DNA from: Paraburkholderia antibiotica
GTDB lineage: Bacteria > Pseudomonadota > Gammaproteobacteria > Burkholderiales > Burkholderiaceae
NCBI RefSeq assembly: GCF_012927125.1
Contig: NZ_JABBFZ010000005.1
Span: 307,752-371,751, forward strand
DNA: 64,000 nucleotides
Direction of reading: 5' to 3'
Every line of letters begins with the position of its first letter. The first letter of the stretch is position 1. Position numbers and translations under genes: made by a program. Below the pieces are notes generated by a model, which made no database searches, was not told the DNA's origin, and saw nothing but the letters and a program-made list of their open reading frames with translations. Below, one piece after another: positions 54,409-63,243 of this stretch.

Positions 54409-56511
54409 TCATGCGGCGGCCTCCGGTTCGGTCGGCGTCGGCTTTGTGAGGGTGGCCGGAAATAGCGAAAGACGCAAGCCGACCAGCGCGTGCAGCGCAT
54501 CGCGCAACTGGCGCGCCGAGGTCTGCGAAGTCTCGGTCGGTGCGGCCGCGTTCGCGAGACCTTGCGCGGTGACGCGCGCGACCGCCGCGTCGATCGCCGC
54601 CATCAGACTTTGCGGCACCGGGTGACGATGACGCCCTTCGACGCAGCCTTCGTAGTAAGTGCGCACGCCGTCGAGAACGTGATCGATCGCGGCCGGCGCT
54701 TCGCCGCCGAGCTTGCGGGTGAGCCGGCGCAGATCGAGCGCGTTGAACGCGATGCGCAGATCGCGGAAGCTTTCGATCGACGGATGGCGATGATCGTCGG
54801 TCGCGGCAAGTCGCGGGATCAACTGCATCAGACGGTCGAGCATGCGCGCGGCGAGGTTGCGCGGATCTTCGATCGGCTGGGCCGACGCGGTCAGCGCGAC
54901 GTCGGCCCAGCTCGAGCGCAACAACCGCGCGGCCGCGAGTTCGGCGCCAAACGGGCGCGTCACGCGCGTCCACAGATACGCGAACAGCAGACCGGAGAGG
55001 CCCGCGAGATTCGCGTTCATGAAGGTGAGGAAGTTCGCGTCGTACGCGTCCTGAATGCTGATGAAGGTCGCGGTATTCACGGCGACCAGCACCGTCACCA
55101 TGTTGAACTGCGGGCGCGGGATCAGCGTGCCGACCAGGATGAACGGCGCCGCGAACAGGATCACCAGCATCGGGAAATCGTGCACCTGCGGCAGCACGAC
55201 GAACAGATAGAGACCCGCCGCTACCACGCTGATGGCGGTCGCGACGAAGAAGCGGAACACGAAGGGCGCGGGCTCGTCGAGCGCGGCAAAGAAGCAGCAG
55301 GCCACCGCCGCGAGCGTGACCGCGCTCGCGCCGTCGTTCCAGCCCGAGCTGATCCACAGGCCGCATGCGAGCACCACGGCCATGGCTGCCGAGACGGTAG
55401 CGAACAGCATCATGCCGCGATCGTAGAAGCGCTCGGTGCCGCCGAGCCGCCAATGACGAAAGTGCGGATGCCACGAACCTCCCTCGTGCGTGATGATGAT
55501 GCGCAGCGAGCGGCAGTCCTGCCACAGGTCGATCATCTGCTTCAGGCGCCATAGCGCGTTCGACAGCAGCGCGCCGTCCCAGTGCGCGAGCGCGGCGGCC
55601 GGCGGGCGCATCGCGGCGATGCGCTCGCGCAGCGCGTTGGCGGTCTCATCCGCGTGATAGCCCTCGCGCGGCGCGGGCAGCGGCTGATTGAACCACCGGG
55701 TGACGTCGGCGAGCAGCGCGTCGAGCCCTTCGGGCCAGCTATCGCGACCGTTGTTGTAGAGCGCGACCAGCGGGTCGGCGAGCGCGGACATCATCGGCAG
55801 TAGCAACTGCATGCGGCCGCGCAGTTCATGCGCGCGCGCGAGGATGTCGGGTCGCGTGTGGTCGTAAGCGAGCTGGCTCAGCAGCAGTTCGAGGCCGTTG
55901 CTCGTGCTGGCGAGCCGTTGCCGCGCGCCCGAAATCGCCGCGCTCGCGATGCGGCCCGACAGCGTTTCGGTCGCGTAGAACGCGGCGTCGCGAAACCACG
56001 CGTCGGTGCGCTCGATGATGGTCGGCGCGAGCCGGCTCGGAAACAGCGTACTGCCGACGATGCTCGCGCACACGATGCCGAGCGTGATTTCCTCGGTCCG
56101 GCTGATCGCGAGATCGAAGACGGCGGTCGGATTCATCACCGAGGGCAGCGCGATGATCGGCATCGTGTAGGCGGCCAGCATGAACACGTAGCTGCGTGCG
56201 GTGCGGTCCGACACCGCGAGGTAGAGCATCGTGCCGGTCCACGTCGCGACGATCACGCTGAACAGATACGGCGATTCGACGAACGGCGGCACCAGCAGCA
56301 CCGCGCCCGACGCGCCGAGCGCGGTGCCGAGCGCGCGGTAGATCGCCTTCGAACGGGTCGCGCCGACGAACGGATTCGACACGATATAGACGGTGGCCAT
56401 CGCCCAGTACGGTCGCGGCAGTTCGAACGCGAGGCCGATGTAGAGCGCGAGCATGGCCGCGGCAAATGTCTTGACCGAGAACAGCCAGTCGCGGATGGAG
56501 GGGTAGACCAT
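54409..56511 (-). CDS. FUSC family inner-membrane efflux protein (fusaric acid resistance/AaeB type)
   Basis: A 700-residue protein with the duplicated FUSC layout: an N-terminal membrane block (about residues 10-170, FAAAMLALYIGLAFELPRPYWAMATVYIV split), a soluble middle (about 170-350) and a second membrane block (about 355-520), then a C-terminal soluble part. AaeB/FusC relatives export aromatic carboxylic acids such as p-hydroxybenzoate or fusaric acid. It starts 6 bases after the MarR gene stop, so the two are co-transcribed. A role in relief from aromatic acids fits the pca and hppD genes in the window but is inferred. Confidence 0.92.
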   Translation of the reverse strand: MVYPSIRDWLFSVKTFAAAMLALYIGLAFELPRPYWAMATVYIVSNPFVGATRSKAIYRALGTALGASGAVLLVPPFVESPYLFSVIVATWTGTMLYLAVSDRTARSYVFMLAAYTMPIIALPSVMNPTAVFDLAISRTEEITLGIVCASIVGSTLFPSRLAPTIIERTDAWFRDAAFYATETLSGRIASAAISGARQRLASTSNGLELLLSQLAYDHTRPDILARAHELRGRMQLLLPMMSALADPLVALYNNGRDSWPEGLDALLADVTRWFNQPLPAPREGYHADETANALRERIAAMRPPAAALAHWDGALLSNALWRLKQMIDLWQDCRSLRIIITHEGGSWHPHFRHWRLGGTERFYDRGMMLFATVSAAMAVVLACGLWISSGWNDGASAVTLAAVACCFFAALDEPAPFVFRFFVATAISVVAAGLYLFVVLPQVHDFPMLVILFAAPFILVGTLIPRPQFNMVTVLVAVNTATFISIQDAYDANFLTFMNANLAGLSGLLFAYLWTRVTRPFGAELAAARLLRSSWADVALTASAQPIEDPRNLAARMLDRLMQLIPRLAATDDHRHPSIESFRDLRIAFNALDLRRLTRKLGGEAPAAIDHVLDGVRTYYEGCVEGRHRHPVPQSLMAAIDAAVARVTAQGLANAAAPTETSQTSARQLRDALHALVGLRLSLFPATLTKPTPTEPEAAA

Positions 56512-56517
56512 AAACCG

Positions 56518-57201
56518 TTACGCGGAATCGGCGTGACGCGGCGCGGCAGTTCGCGCGCGGCGTTGGGTGGACTTGCGGGAAAGGGCGGTGCCGCGAGATT
56601 TACCCGATGGTTTCACGACGGTTTTGCCGGCCGTCTGGGTTTTGTTCGCGAGCGGCCCGCGTTTGGCGGTTTTGCGCTTTAGCGGTTCGCGCTTGAGCGG
56701 TGCGCGTTTAGCCGGTTCGGTGTGGGTGTCGCTGGGTTCGGGCTCGGCGCTGCCCGCTTCGATGCGCGCGGCGGCGTCGGTCGTGAAGGCGTCGAGTACG
56801 CGCAATGTGGCTTCCAGATCGCCGCGCGACACGCCCTTGAGTGCCTGCGCGCGCAGCGTCACCAGTTCTTCTTCCATCTTCGCGGTGACGGCGCGGCCTT
56901 CGTCGGTGAGCGCGACGGTCTTGGCGCGGCGGTCCTCGGGATCTTCGTCGCGACGCATCAGGCCCGCCGCGCACAGCTGATCGAGCAGCCGCACGAGCGA
57001 AGGACCCTCGATGCCGATGTGATCGGCCAGCGTCACCTGACGCACCGCGGAGCCGAGCCGGCTCGCGGTCAGCAGCGGCGTCGCGCATGCTTCCGACACG
57101 TTGAATGCCGCCAGCACGCCATGACTCGAGCGCCGCCATTTTCTGGCGGCGAGGACCAGCGTGCTACTGACAGTGCGGCGCAGGGCATCGAGATTCGACA
57201 T
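56518..57201 (-). CDS. MarR-family regulator with basic C-terminal tail
   Basis: A 227-residue regulator with a MarR winged helix (residues about 30-110: VTLADHIGIEGPSLVRLLDQL, the wing RRDEDPEDRRAKTVALTDEG) and flanking dimer helices to about residue 150. The last ~75 residues are a Lys/Arg/Thr-rich low-complexity tail (KRAPLKREPLKRKTAKRGPL), far beyond a normal MarR (about 145). It heads the efflux operon and probably represses it until an aromatic acid binds; repeats at 57215-57252 are its likely site. Confidence 0.88.
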   Translation of the reverse strand: MSNLDALRRTVSSTLVLAARKWRRSSHGVLAAFNVSEACATPLLTASRLGSAVRQVTLADHIGIEGPSLVRLLDQLCAAGLMRRDEDPEDRRAKTVALTDEGRAVTAKMEEELVTLRAQALKGVSRGDLEATLRVLDAFTTDAAARIEAGSAEPEPSDTHTEPAKRAPLKREPLKRKTAKRGPLANKTQTAGKTVVKPSGKSRGTALSRKSTQRRARTAAPRHADSA

Positions 57202-57214
57202 GGCCGGTATTGTA

Positions 57215-57252
57215 TTTCCAAACTATTCGTTAGCAAACTATTGAATTGGAAA
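57215..57252. promoter_or_regulatory. Operator candidate for the MarR-controlled efflux operon
   Basis: TTTCCAA (57215-57221) and TTGGAAA (57246-57252) form an outer inverted repeat, and CAAACTATT occurs twice inside (57219-57227 and 57234-57242), 15 bases apart. The element ends 14 bases upstream of the MarR start codon, within an AT-rich promoter-like stretch. Confidence 0.55.
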
Positions 57253-57456
57253 TTATCGCCGGTTCGGAAAAGTCTGAGGCGGGAATGCGACAGTGGTGTT
57301 AAACCGCTGGGAGAAGGGCTGGCGAAAGGTGCGATGAACTGCGCCGGCTGCGCCGGCAGGGCGTTTGAATCGACCTTTCGATCGGCTTGTCGATGCGTCT
57401 GGCGAGTGGTTTGGCGAGAGGCGGTTCGATGCAGTTCAGAGCGCAGGGTTCAGGAC

Positions 57457-59115
57457 TCAGGCGGCAAGTCCGAGCCGTACCGTGCGGGCCAGGTCGTCGA
57501 GCTGGAAGGGCTTGTGCAGAATCGTGCAATGCTGAACCGCGAGACCGGAGATGTCGACGTCCGCATAGCCGGTCGCGAGGATCACCGGCAGATCGGCGCG
57601 CAGCTTGCGCGCCTCGGCGATCACGTCGATGCCGTTCATGCCCGGCATCGCGAAGTCCACCATCAGCAGATCGGGATGGTCCTCCTCCAGACGGTCCAGA
57701 CCGGCGCGGCCGTCGGCGGCTTCGGTCACCGTATAGCCGAGCATGCGCAGCGATTCGACCAGCATCGCGCGCACTTCGCCGTCGTCTTCGACCACGAGGA
57801 CACGCTTGTCGCTCGCGGCGTTCGCTTCGGCGTTGGCCTCGGCTTCGTTGCGCGCGGCCACGCGTTCGCGTCGCGGCAGCCAGATCTGCACCGTGGTGCC
57901 GGCGCCTTCCTCGCTGAAGATGCGCGCGGCGCCGCCCGCCTGCCTCGCGATGCCGTACACCTGGCTCAGGCCGAGCCCGGTACCCTTGCCGACCGGCTTG
58001 GTCGTGAAGAACGGATCGAATACGCGCGACACCACCGCGGCCGGAATGCCCGAGCCGGTATCGGCGACTTCGATCACCACGTAGCGGCCGGCCTTCAGCG
58101 TCTCGTCGGGAGCGTCGTGGGTCGTCACGCGAATGTCAAGGTGGCCGCCGGCCGGCATCGCGTCGCGCGCGTTGATCGCGAGATTGAGCACCGCGAGTTC
58201 GAGCTGATTCGCGTCGGCGTGGGTCCACATCTCGTTGCGCTCGAACGCGTTGTCATAGCGGATGCCCGAGCCGAGCGACACCGCGATGATGTCGCGCATG
58301 CCCTGCAGCAGCGCGACCACGTCGAGCGCCTGCAGATTCGGATTGCTGTTGCGCGAGAAGGTCAGCAACTGGCCGGTCAGTTTCGCGCCGCGTTCGGTTG
58401 CGCGCTTGACGGTGGCCGCCATGCCGCGCAGACGCTCGTCGTTGCTCACGCGAGCGATCAGCTCGGCATTCACCATGATCACGTTCAGCAGATTGTTGAA
58501 GTCGTGCGCGATGCCGCCGGTGAGCTGGCCGAGCGCCTCCATCTTCTGCGATTGCACCAGCACCGCCTGCACTTTCGCGCGTTCGTGGATTTCGGCCATC
58601 AGGCGGTCGTTGGCCGATGCGAGTTCGTGCGTGCGTTCGGCGATGCGGCTTTCGAGCGAATCGTTCAGCTGTTCGAGCGCGTCCTGCGCGTCGATGCGCT
58701 CGGCCAGCAGCCGTCGCGATTCATATTGGCGTCCGCGTGCCCGCAACGACGACGCGACCGCGCGGCGCAACGTCTCCGAATTGAGCGGCCGTTCGAGCAC
58801 GACCACGTTGCCGAGGCGCTCGAGCGCTTCGAGTCCGCGCGCGGAGCGTCGGCCGATGCTGCGCGCGGCCAGCAGGATGAACGGGAAGTCGGACCATGCG
58901 GGTTGTCGTTCGAGCCACGCAAACAGACCCGCGGCATGGCCGTTCGCGAGCGCTTCCTCCGTGAGCAGCGCGGTGCCGGCGCCGACGTCGAGCTCGGTGG
59001 TGAGCGTGTCGGCGGTGTCGCAGCTCACGCAGGCGCGCGCGTCGTTGTGCAGTACCGCGGCGATCACGTCGGCGTCACGGCCGAACGGCGCGAGGATGAG
59101 GACACGCTGCTCCAT
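57457..59115 (-). CDS. Hybrid sensor histidine kinase/response regulator
   Basis: A 552-residue cytoplasmic signalling protein without membrane segments. Order: an N-terminal receiver-like domain lacking an obvious phospho-Asp (residues 1-125), a coiled coil (about 135-190), a histidine kinase domain with His204 in GGIAHDFNNLLN, the N box NLAINARDAM (311-320) and G boxes (ADTGSGIP, GKGTGLGLSQV), then a C-terminal receiver with Asp487 (LLMVDFAMPGMNG). No DNA-binding output is present. It starts 3 bases after the kaiC-like stop, so the two are co-expressed and likely work together. Confidence 0.93.
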   Translation of the reverse strand: MEQRVLILAPFGRDADVIAAVLHNDARACVSCDTADTLTTELDVGAGTALLTEEALANGHAAGLFAWLERQPAWSDFPFILLAARSIGRRSARGLEALERLGNVVVLERPLNSETLRRAVASSLRARGRQYESRRLLAERIDAQDALEQLNDSLESRIAERTHELASANDRLMAEIHERAKVQAVLVQSQKMEALGQLTGGIAHDFNNLLNVIMVNAELIARVSNDERLRGMAATVKRATERGAKLTGQLLTFSRNSNPNLQALDVVALLQGMRDIIAVSLGSGIRYDNAFERNEMWTHADANQLELAVLNLAINARDAMPAGGHLDIRVTTHDAPDETLKAGRYVVIEVADTGSGIPAAVVSRVFDPFFTTKPVGKGTGLGLSQVYGIARQAGGAARIFSEEGAGTTVQIWLPRRERVAARNEAEANAEANAASDKRVLVVEDDGEVRAMLVESLRMLGYTVTEAADGRAGLDRLEEDHPDLLMVDFAMPGMNGIDVIAEARKLRADLPVILATGYADVDISGLAVQHCTILHKPFQLDDLARTVRLGLAA

Positions 59116-59118
59116 CGC

Positions 59119-60636
59119 TTACTGTCCGGAAGTGTCGATCAGATTGCGCGCCGTGCCGAGCATCGCGGTGCTGCCGCGATATGAAGGCAGGCCCGACAGC
59201 ACGCCCTCGAAGTCGCGCAGTGCCTCGCCGATCTCGACGCCTTTGCCGCCGAGGCGGAACTGGCGGATCGTGCGCTCGTGTTCGCTCGCGCGGCTTTTCA
59301 CGGCGGTCACGGCCGTCAGCACTTCGCCGTGATGCTCGAAATAGCGGAACAGCACGACCACGTCGCTCAGATAGCTGATGTCGATCTCGGTCTGCACTTC
59401 ACCGATGATGCCGTGCTGCCCGAGCACCAGCATCGTGATCACGCCTTGCTGATTCAGGTAGCCGAGCAGCTCGTGCATGTGCAGTAGCAGATAGCGCTCG
59501 CCGGGCATGGCCTGCAGATACGCATTCAGGCTGTCGATCGCGACGTAGCGCACGCGCTCGTTTTCGACGGCGTTGCGCACGTCGTTCGACAGCTCGCCCG
59601 GCGAGATTTCCGCGGGATCGATCTGGCGCAGCGTCAGCAGACCGCTTTCGACGTGCGGCGCGAGATCCATGCCGAGCGTCGCGCAGCGCGTGACCAGCGT
59701 GCCGAGCGTTTCGTCGAACACGTAGTACGCGCAACGCTCGCCGCGTTCGAGCGCGGCGAGCAGGCACGACACCACGGTGGTGGTCTTGCCGACCCCCGAG
59801 GGCCCGATGATCAGCGAATTGGTGCCGGGGATGAGGCCGCCGCTGAGCAGCGCGTCGAGCCCCGATGTGCCGGTGCTGATCGGGTTCGTGTCGAACGTGC
59901 TGTGATGTTCGGCCGCGACGAGGCGCGGATAGACACGCAGGCCGCCGGTGTTCAGCGTGAAGTCGTGATAGCCCTCGCGAAAGCGGATGCCGCGCATCTT
60001 CGCGATGCGCATGCGGCGCCGGTTGCCGCCGTAATCGTGGGCGATGTTGTCGAGGCTGATGACGCCGTGCACGATGCTGTGAAGCTGAATGCCGGAGGCG
60101 CTGGCCGAGGTGTCGTCGAGCAGCAGCACGGTGCAGTCGCGGGTCGAGAAATGGCGCTTGAGCGCGAGTATCTGCCGGCGGTAGCGCAATGGGTTCTCCG
60201 CCAGCAGTCGCAACTCGGAAAGACTGTCGAGCACGACGCGCGCGGGCTTCAGTTCGTCGATGCGCTCGATCATGTTGCGCACGCTCTCGCCGAGTTCGAC
60301 TTCGGCCGGATGTAGCACGCTCTGTTCGTACTGCGGTTCGAGCCCTTCCTCGGGCAACTGCTCGAGTATCGTGAAGCGGCTCAGGTCCCAGCCATGGCTT
60401 TCGCCGATCGCGAGCAGCTCGGCGCGCGTTTCGGACAGCGTGATGTAGAGGCCGGTCTGCCCTTCGTCGAGCCCCCTGAGTAAGAATTGCAATGCCAGGG
60501 TGGTTTTGCCAGTCCCCGGTTCGCCTTCGACGAGATACATGCGGTTCGGCGTGAGGCCGCCGCCGAGAATGTCGTCGATTCCTTCGATGCCGGACGACAG
60601 GCGGGCGGAGGCGGGCGTAATGGATGTGATCGACAT
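59119..60636 (-). CDS. kaiC: KaiC-like double-domain ATPase
   Basis: A 505-residue protein with two RecA-like KaiC domains. Walker A motifs are GEPGTGKTT (38-46) and GPSGVGKTT (278-286); catalytic acidic residues sit in TLSETRAE (Glu69) and VFDETLG (Asp308-Glu309). Aligned by eye with cyanobacterial KaiC, the phosphosite area reads QTEIDISYLSD: Thr416 (for Thr426) and Ser421 (for Ser431) are kept, but Thr432 is Tyr422. No kaiA or kaiB lies in the window. The hybrid kinase gene follows within 3 bases. ATG 60636 (MSITSITPASARL) is chosen as the first Met before the first domain. Confidence 0.92.
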   Translation of the reverse strand: MSITSITPASARLSSGIEGIDDILGGGLTPNRMYLVEGEPGTGKTTLALQFLLRGLDEGQTGLYITLSETRAELLAIGESHGWDLSRFTILEQLPEEGLEPQYEQSVLHPAEVELGESVRNMIERIDELKPARVVLDSLSELRLLAENPLRYRRQILALKRHFSTRDCTVLLLDDTSASASGIQLHSIVHGVISLDNIAHDYGGNRRRMRIAKMRGIRFREGYHDFTLNTGGLRVYPRLVAAEHHSTFDTNPISTGTSGLDALLSGGLIPGTNSLIIGPSGVGKTTTVVSCLLAALERGERCAYYVFDETLGTLVTRCATLGMDLAPHVESGLLTLRQIDPAEISPGELSNDVRNAVENERVRYVAIDSLNAYLQAMPGERYLLLHMHELLGYLNQQGVITMLVLGQHGIIGEVQTEIDISYLSDVVVLFRYFEHHGEVLTAVTAVKSRASEHERTIRQFRLGGKGVEIGEALRDFEGVLSGLPSYRGSTAMLGTARNLIDTSGQ

Positions 60637-60912
60637 GATGTGAAGGATGGCGTCGGCGGTTCCGTCAAATGAAGTGGCGACGATGTCGTGGCCGGTATGG
60701 CGCGACGCAATTTGTGTGCCGTGGGGGACGGGCTCGGGTGGCTGCGGGAATGGCCCTTGTATATGGTGGAAGGGGCGGTGAGTGCTTTGGGATGGCGTGT
60801 GTGGCGGCGCGTATGGGCATGTCGTGTGCTTCGGCATGCGAGGCTCCGGTAGCCACTTTTTTGCCGGATCTTTCGCCGAACTTTCGGCGTAGCACACACA
60901 AGCACACCCAAT

Positions 60913-61353
60913 ATGAAACCCTATCGATTCCCCGCTATCGCGCTGGCCGCGGCATCGCTCGTTGCGTTGCTGCCGTGCGGCGCATCCGCCGACGATAGCC
61001 CCCGGCCTTGCGCCGCGCTCAAACGGATCGTGGCCGCCGCGCCCGATGGCTTCGCGTCGCTGACGCCCGAGGACGGCAAAGGCGTCGCGCAGCCCTATGG
61101 CGACGACGCGCAATGCTCGGCCGCACATCGCAGTTTCCAGTGCACGTGGACGCCGCATCAGGCGGCGGGCGCGAACGCGGATGCGTTGGAGGCAGTCGCC
61201 GCCGACATCGCGTCGTGTCTGCCCGATGCGACCCACGATCAGAATTCACCGGGGCGCCAGCACTTTTATCTTGGCGCGAAGGGACAGCGCACCGAGATCA
61301 CGTTGACGCCGCAGGGGACGAACCGGTTGCGGCTGGTGGTGTCGGGGCGGTAG
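60913..61353 (+). CDS. Small secreted hypothetical protein with cysteines
   Basis: A 146-residue protein with a signal peptide (FPAIALAAASLVALLPCGASA, cut near ASA-DDS) and four Cys in the mature part in the order PC-, QCS, QCTW and SCLPD, so disulfides are likely in the periplasm. No family was recognised. It lies alone between the kaiC-like gene (divergent) and the phosphatase (convergent). ATG 60913 lacks a strong ribosome site. Confidence 0.7.
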   Translation: MKPYRFPAIALAAASLVALLPCGASADDSPRPCAALKRIVAAAPDGFASLTPEDGKGVAQPYGDDAQCSAAHRSFQCTWTPHQAAGANADALEAVAADIASCLPDATHDQNSPGRQHFYLGAKGQRTEITLTPQGTNRLRLVVSGR

Positions 61354-61366
61354 GCGAGTGTGGTTA

Positions 61367-62011
61367 TCAGAGGGCGGTGGCCGGCCACCAGGTCCAGCCG
61401 CGCCGCGAGTGGCGTAATTCGATCACTGATAGCGGCGCGATCTCGATGCGAGAGAACACGTCCGGCGATGCGCCCAGCGTAGACACAATGGCGGCGCGCA
61501 GCAGCGGCGCGTGTGTGATGGCGATGAGGGTTCGGGGGCGAGCGGTGTGTGGCGTCGCGTTGGCCGTATCGTCGGCGGATTCCTTTGGCGCGGGTTCTTG
61601 CGGCGGCTGTAGCGCGAGCGCGTCGAGCCATCGTCCCATTCGTTGCACCAATTGACCGAACGATTCGCCGCCGGGCGGCGCGGCGGCGGGGTCGCGCGTC
61701 CAGGCGGCCAGTGCGTCGGGCGCTTGCTGGGCAACGTCGGCGACGCGCTGGCCGCGCCATTGACCGTAGTCGAGATCCGCCAAGGCATCGACAGGCGTGG
61801 CCGCAAGGCCGAGCGCGACAGCCGTCTCGCGTGCGCAGGCGGCCGGGCTGGTTAATACAGTGGCTGCCGTCGCGGCGGGAAGGGCGAGGCGTGTCCGGGC
61901 GGCTGCGGCTTCGGCGTGGCCGCGCGCGTCGAGCGGCTCGTCGGCGGGAAAGCGGCCCGCGCGCTGCGCGGCCGTCGCCGCATGGCTCACCAGTAACAGT
62001 CGCGTATCCAT
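61367..62011 (-). CDS. Histidine phosphatase family protein (CobC-like)
   Basis: A 214-residue member of the histidine phosphatase (phosphoglycerate mutase-like) superfamily. Its catalytic N-terminal motif is LVSHAATAAQ: the key His10 is kept but the Arg of the usual RHG is Ser. Other motifs are present: LTSPAACARETA, LADLDYGQWRG and the late ITHAPLLRA with the second His. It lies back to back with a cobalamin riboswitch and cbtBA, so a role as alpha-ribazole phosphatase (CobC) in B12 synthesis is suggested by context. ATG 62011 is chosen; the longer frame would run into the riboswitch. Confidence 0.8.
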   Translation of the reverse strand: MDTRLLLVSHAATAAQRAGRFPADEPLDARGHAEAAAARTRLALPAATAATVLTSPAACARETAVALGLAATPVDALADLDYGQWRGQRVADVAQQAPDALAAWTRDPAAAPPGGESFGQLVQRMGRWLDALALQPPQEPAPKESADDTANATPHTARPRTLIAITHAPLLRAAIVSTLGASPDVFSRIEIAPLSVIELRHSRRGWTWWPATAL

Positions 62012-62104
62012 TGAATGCCTTTGCGTCGCCGTCACGCCCGGCTTTGCGGCGGCATGATCCAGCGGGAGTTTGTACGGCCTTCCTTCACGAAGGCCGAAGT
62101 TTAG

Positions 62105-62225
62105 CGCGTAGAATAGGCGCCTTGCGAAGCGCGGAAGCCGGTGAGAACCCGGCGCGGTCGCGCCACTGTAATCGGCATTGCAATGAAAAGAGCCGAAAGC
62201 CAGACCTGAACTTCGCATCATTCCT
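62105..62225 (+). ncRNA. Cobalamin (B12) riboswitch
   Basis: The conserved core is clear: GAAGCCGGTGAGAACCCGGC at 62134-62153, then GCGGTCGCGCCACTGTA, and the B12-box-like GAAAGCCAGACCTG near 62195-62208. It precedes cbtB by about 45 bases. A GGGG...CCCC pair (62241-62244 with 62252-62255) directly before the AGGAG ribosome site could be the switch that blocks translation when cobalamin binds. Confidence 0.93.
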
Positions 62226-62269
62226 CTGCAATCGACTTTCGGGGCGCGTTACCCCAGGAGATGTCCGTG

Positions 62270-62491
62270 ATGAACCACGCTGTTTTCGATTCCGCCGCGC
62301 AACCGGCGGCTCAGCCTACTCCGATTCCTTTGCGCGAACTGCTGCCATGGGTGGTGTTCGGCGGCTTGCTGCTGTTGCTCGCGCTTTACTTCGTTGGTGC
62401 GGAACAGGGCGCGACGTCGCTCGTGCCCGGCATGTACGTGCATGAGTTCGTGCACGACGGTCGCCATCTGCTTGGCTTCCCCTGCCACTAA
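62270..62491 (+). CDS. cbtB: Cobalt transporter subunit CbtB
   Basis: A 73-residue protein with one membrane segment (LLPWVVFGGLLLLLALYFVG) and the CbtB metal-binding end HEFVHDGRHLLGFPCH. It works with CbtA in cobalt uptake for B12. I chose ATG 62270 (MNHAVFD) because AGGAG at 62256-62260 is then 9 bases away; ATG 62261 would directly abut the ribosome site. It lies under the cobalamin riboswitch. Confidence 0.93.
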   Translation: MNHAVFDSAAQPAAQPTPIPLRELLPWVVFGGLLLLLALYFVGAEQGATSLVPGMYVHEFVHDGRHLLGFPCH

Positions 62492-62502
62492 CGGAGTTCG
62501 AC

Positions 62503-63243
62503 ATGGTTGGTAAATTGTTGGTACGCGGGATGCTCGCGGGCATCGTCGCGGGCTTGCTCACGTTCACGTTCGCGCGAATCGTCGGCGAACCGCAGGTCGA
62601 TCAGGCCATTTCGTTCGAGGAAAAAGCGGCCGCTGCACGTGGCGAGGCGCCTGAGCCCGAAATCGTCAGTCGTGAGACGCAAGCGGGCCTCGGTCTGCTG
62701 ACCGGTGTCGTCACTTATGGTGCGGCATTCGGCGGGCTGTTTTCGCTGGTATTCGCTTATGCGTATGGTCGTGCGGGTGCATTGAGCGTGCGTGCATTGT
62801 CCGCGTGGCTCGCGCTCGGCGCGTTCATCGCGCTCGTCATCGTGCCGAATCTCAAGTATCCGGCCAATCCACCGTCGGTCGGCGACCCGGAGACGATCGG
62901 CACGCGTACGGGCCTGTTCTTTCTGATGATCGCGATTTCTCTTGCGACGATGGTGTTTTCGCTGAAGGTGCGTCGTCGCGCGGCGGCGAAGCTGGGCGCG
63001 TGGAACGGTTCGATTGTCGCCGGACTCGTGTTCGTCGTGATCATCGCGGCCGTCCAACTGTCGATGCCGGTGATCAATGAAGTGCCGGCCGCGTTCCCGG
63101 CGGTGCTGCTGTGGAAATTCCGCGTGGCGGCGCTCGGCATGCAGGCGATCATGTGGACGACGATCGGCTTGCTGTTTGGCGCGATCGTCGAGCGCAGCGC
63201 GTTTATGCGTACGAATGCGCATGTGACGATGAAGTCGGCCTGA
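62503..63243 (+). CDS. cbtA: Cobalt transporter subunit CbtA
   Basis: A 246-residue inner-membrane protein with about five hydrophobic segments and the CbtA pattern (LLVRGMLAGIVAGLLTFTFARIVGEPQVDQAI split over residues 5-36; PNLKYPANPPSVGDPETIGTRT near 115-136). With CbtB it is predicted to import cobalt, as inferred in the family from its riboswitch control. It starts 11 bases after cbtB in one operon. Confidence 0.93.
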   Translation: MVGKLLVRGMLAGIVAGLLTFTFARIVGEPQVDQAISFEEKAAAARGEAPEPEIVSRETQAGLGLLTGVVTYGAAFGGLFSLVFAYAYGRAGALSVRALSAWLALGAFIALVIVPNLKYPANPPSVGDPETIGTRTGLFFLMIAISLATMVFSLKVRRRAAAKLGAWNGSIVAGLVFVVIIAAVQLSMPVINEVPAAFPAVLLWKFRVAALGMQAIMWTTIGLLFGAIVERSAFMRTNAHVTMKSA

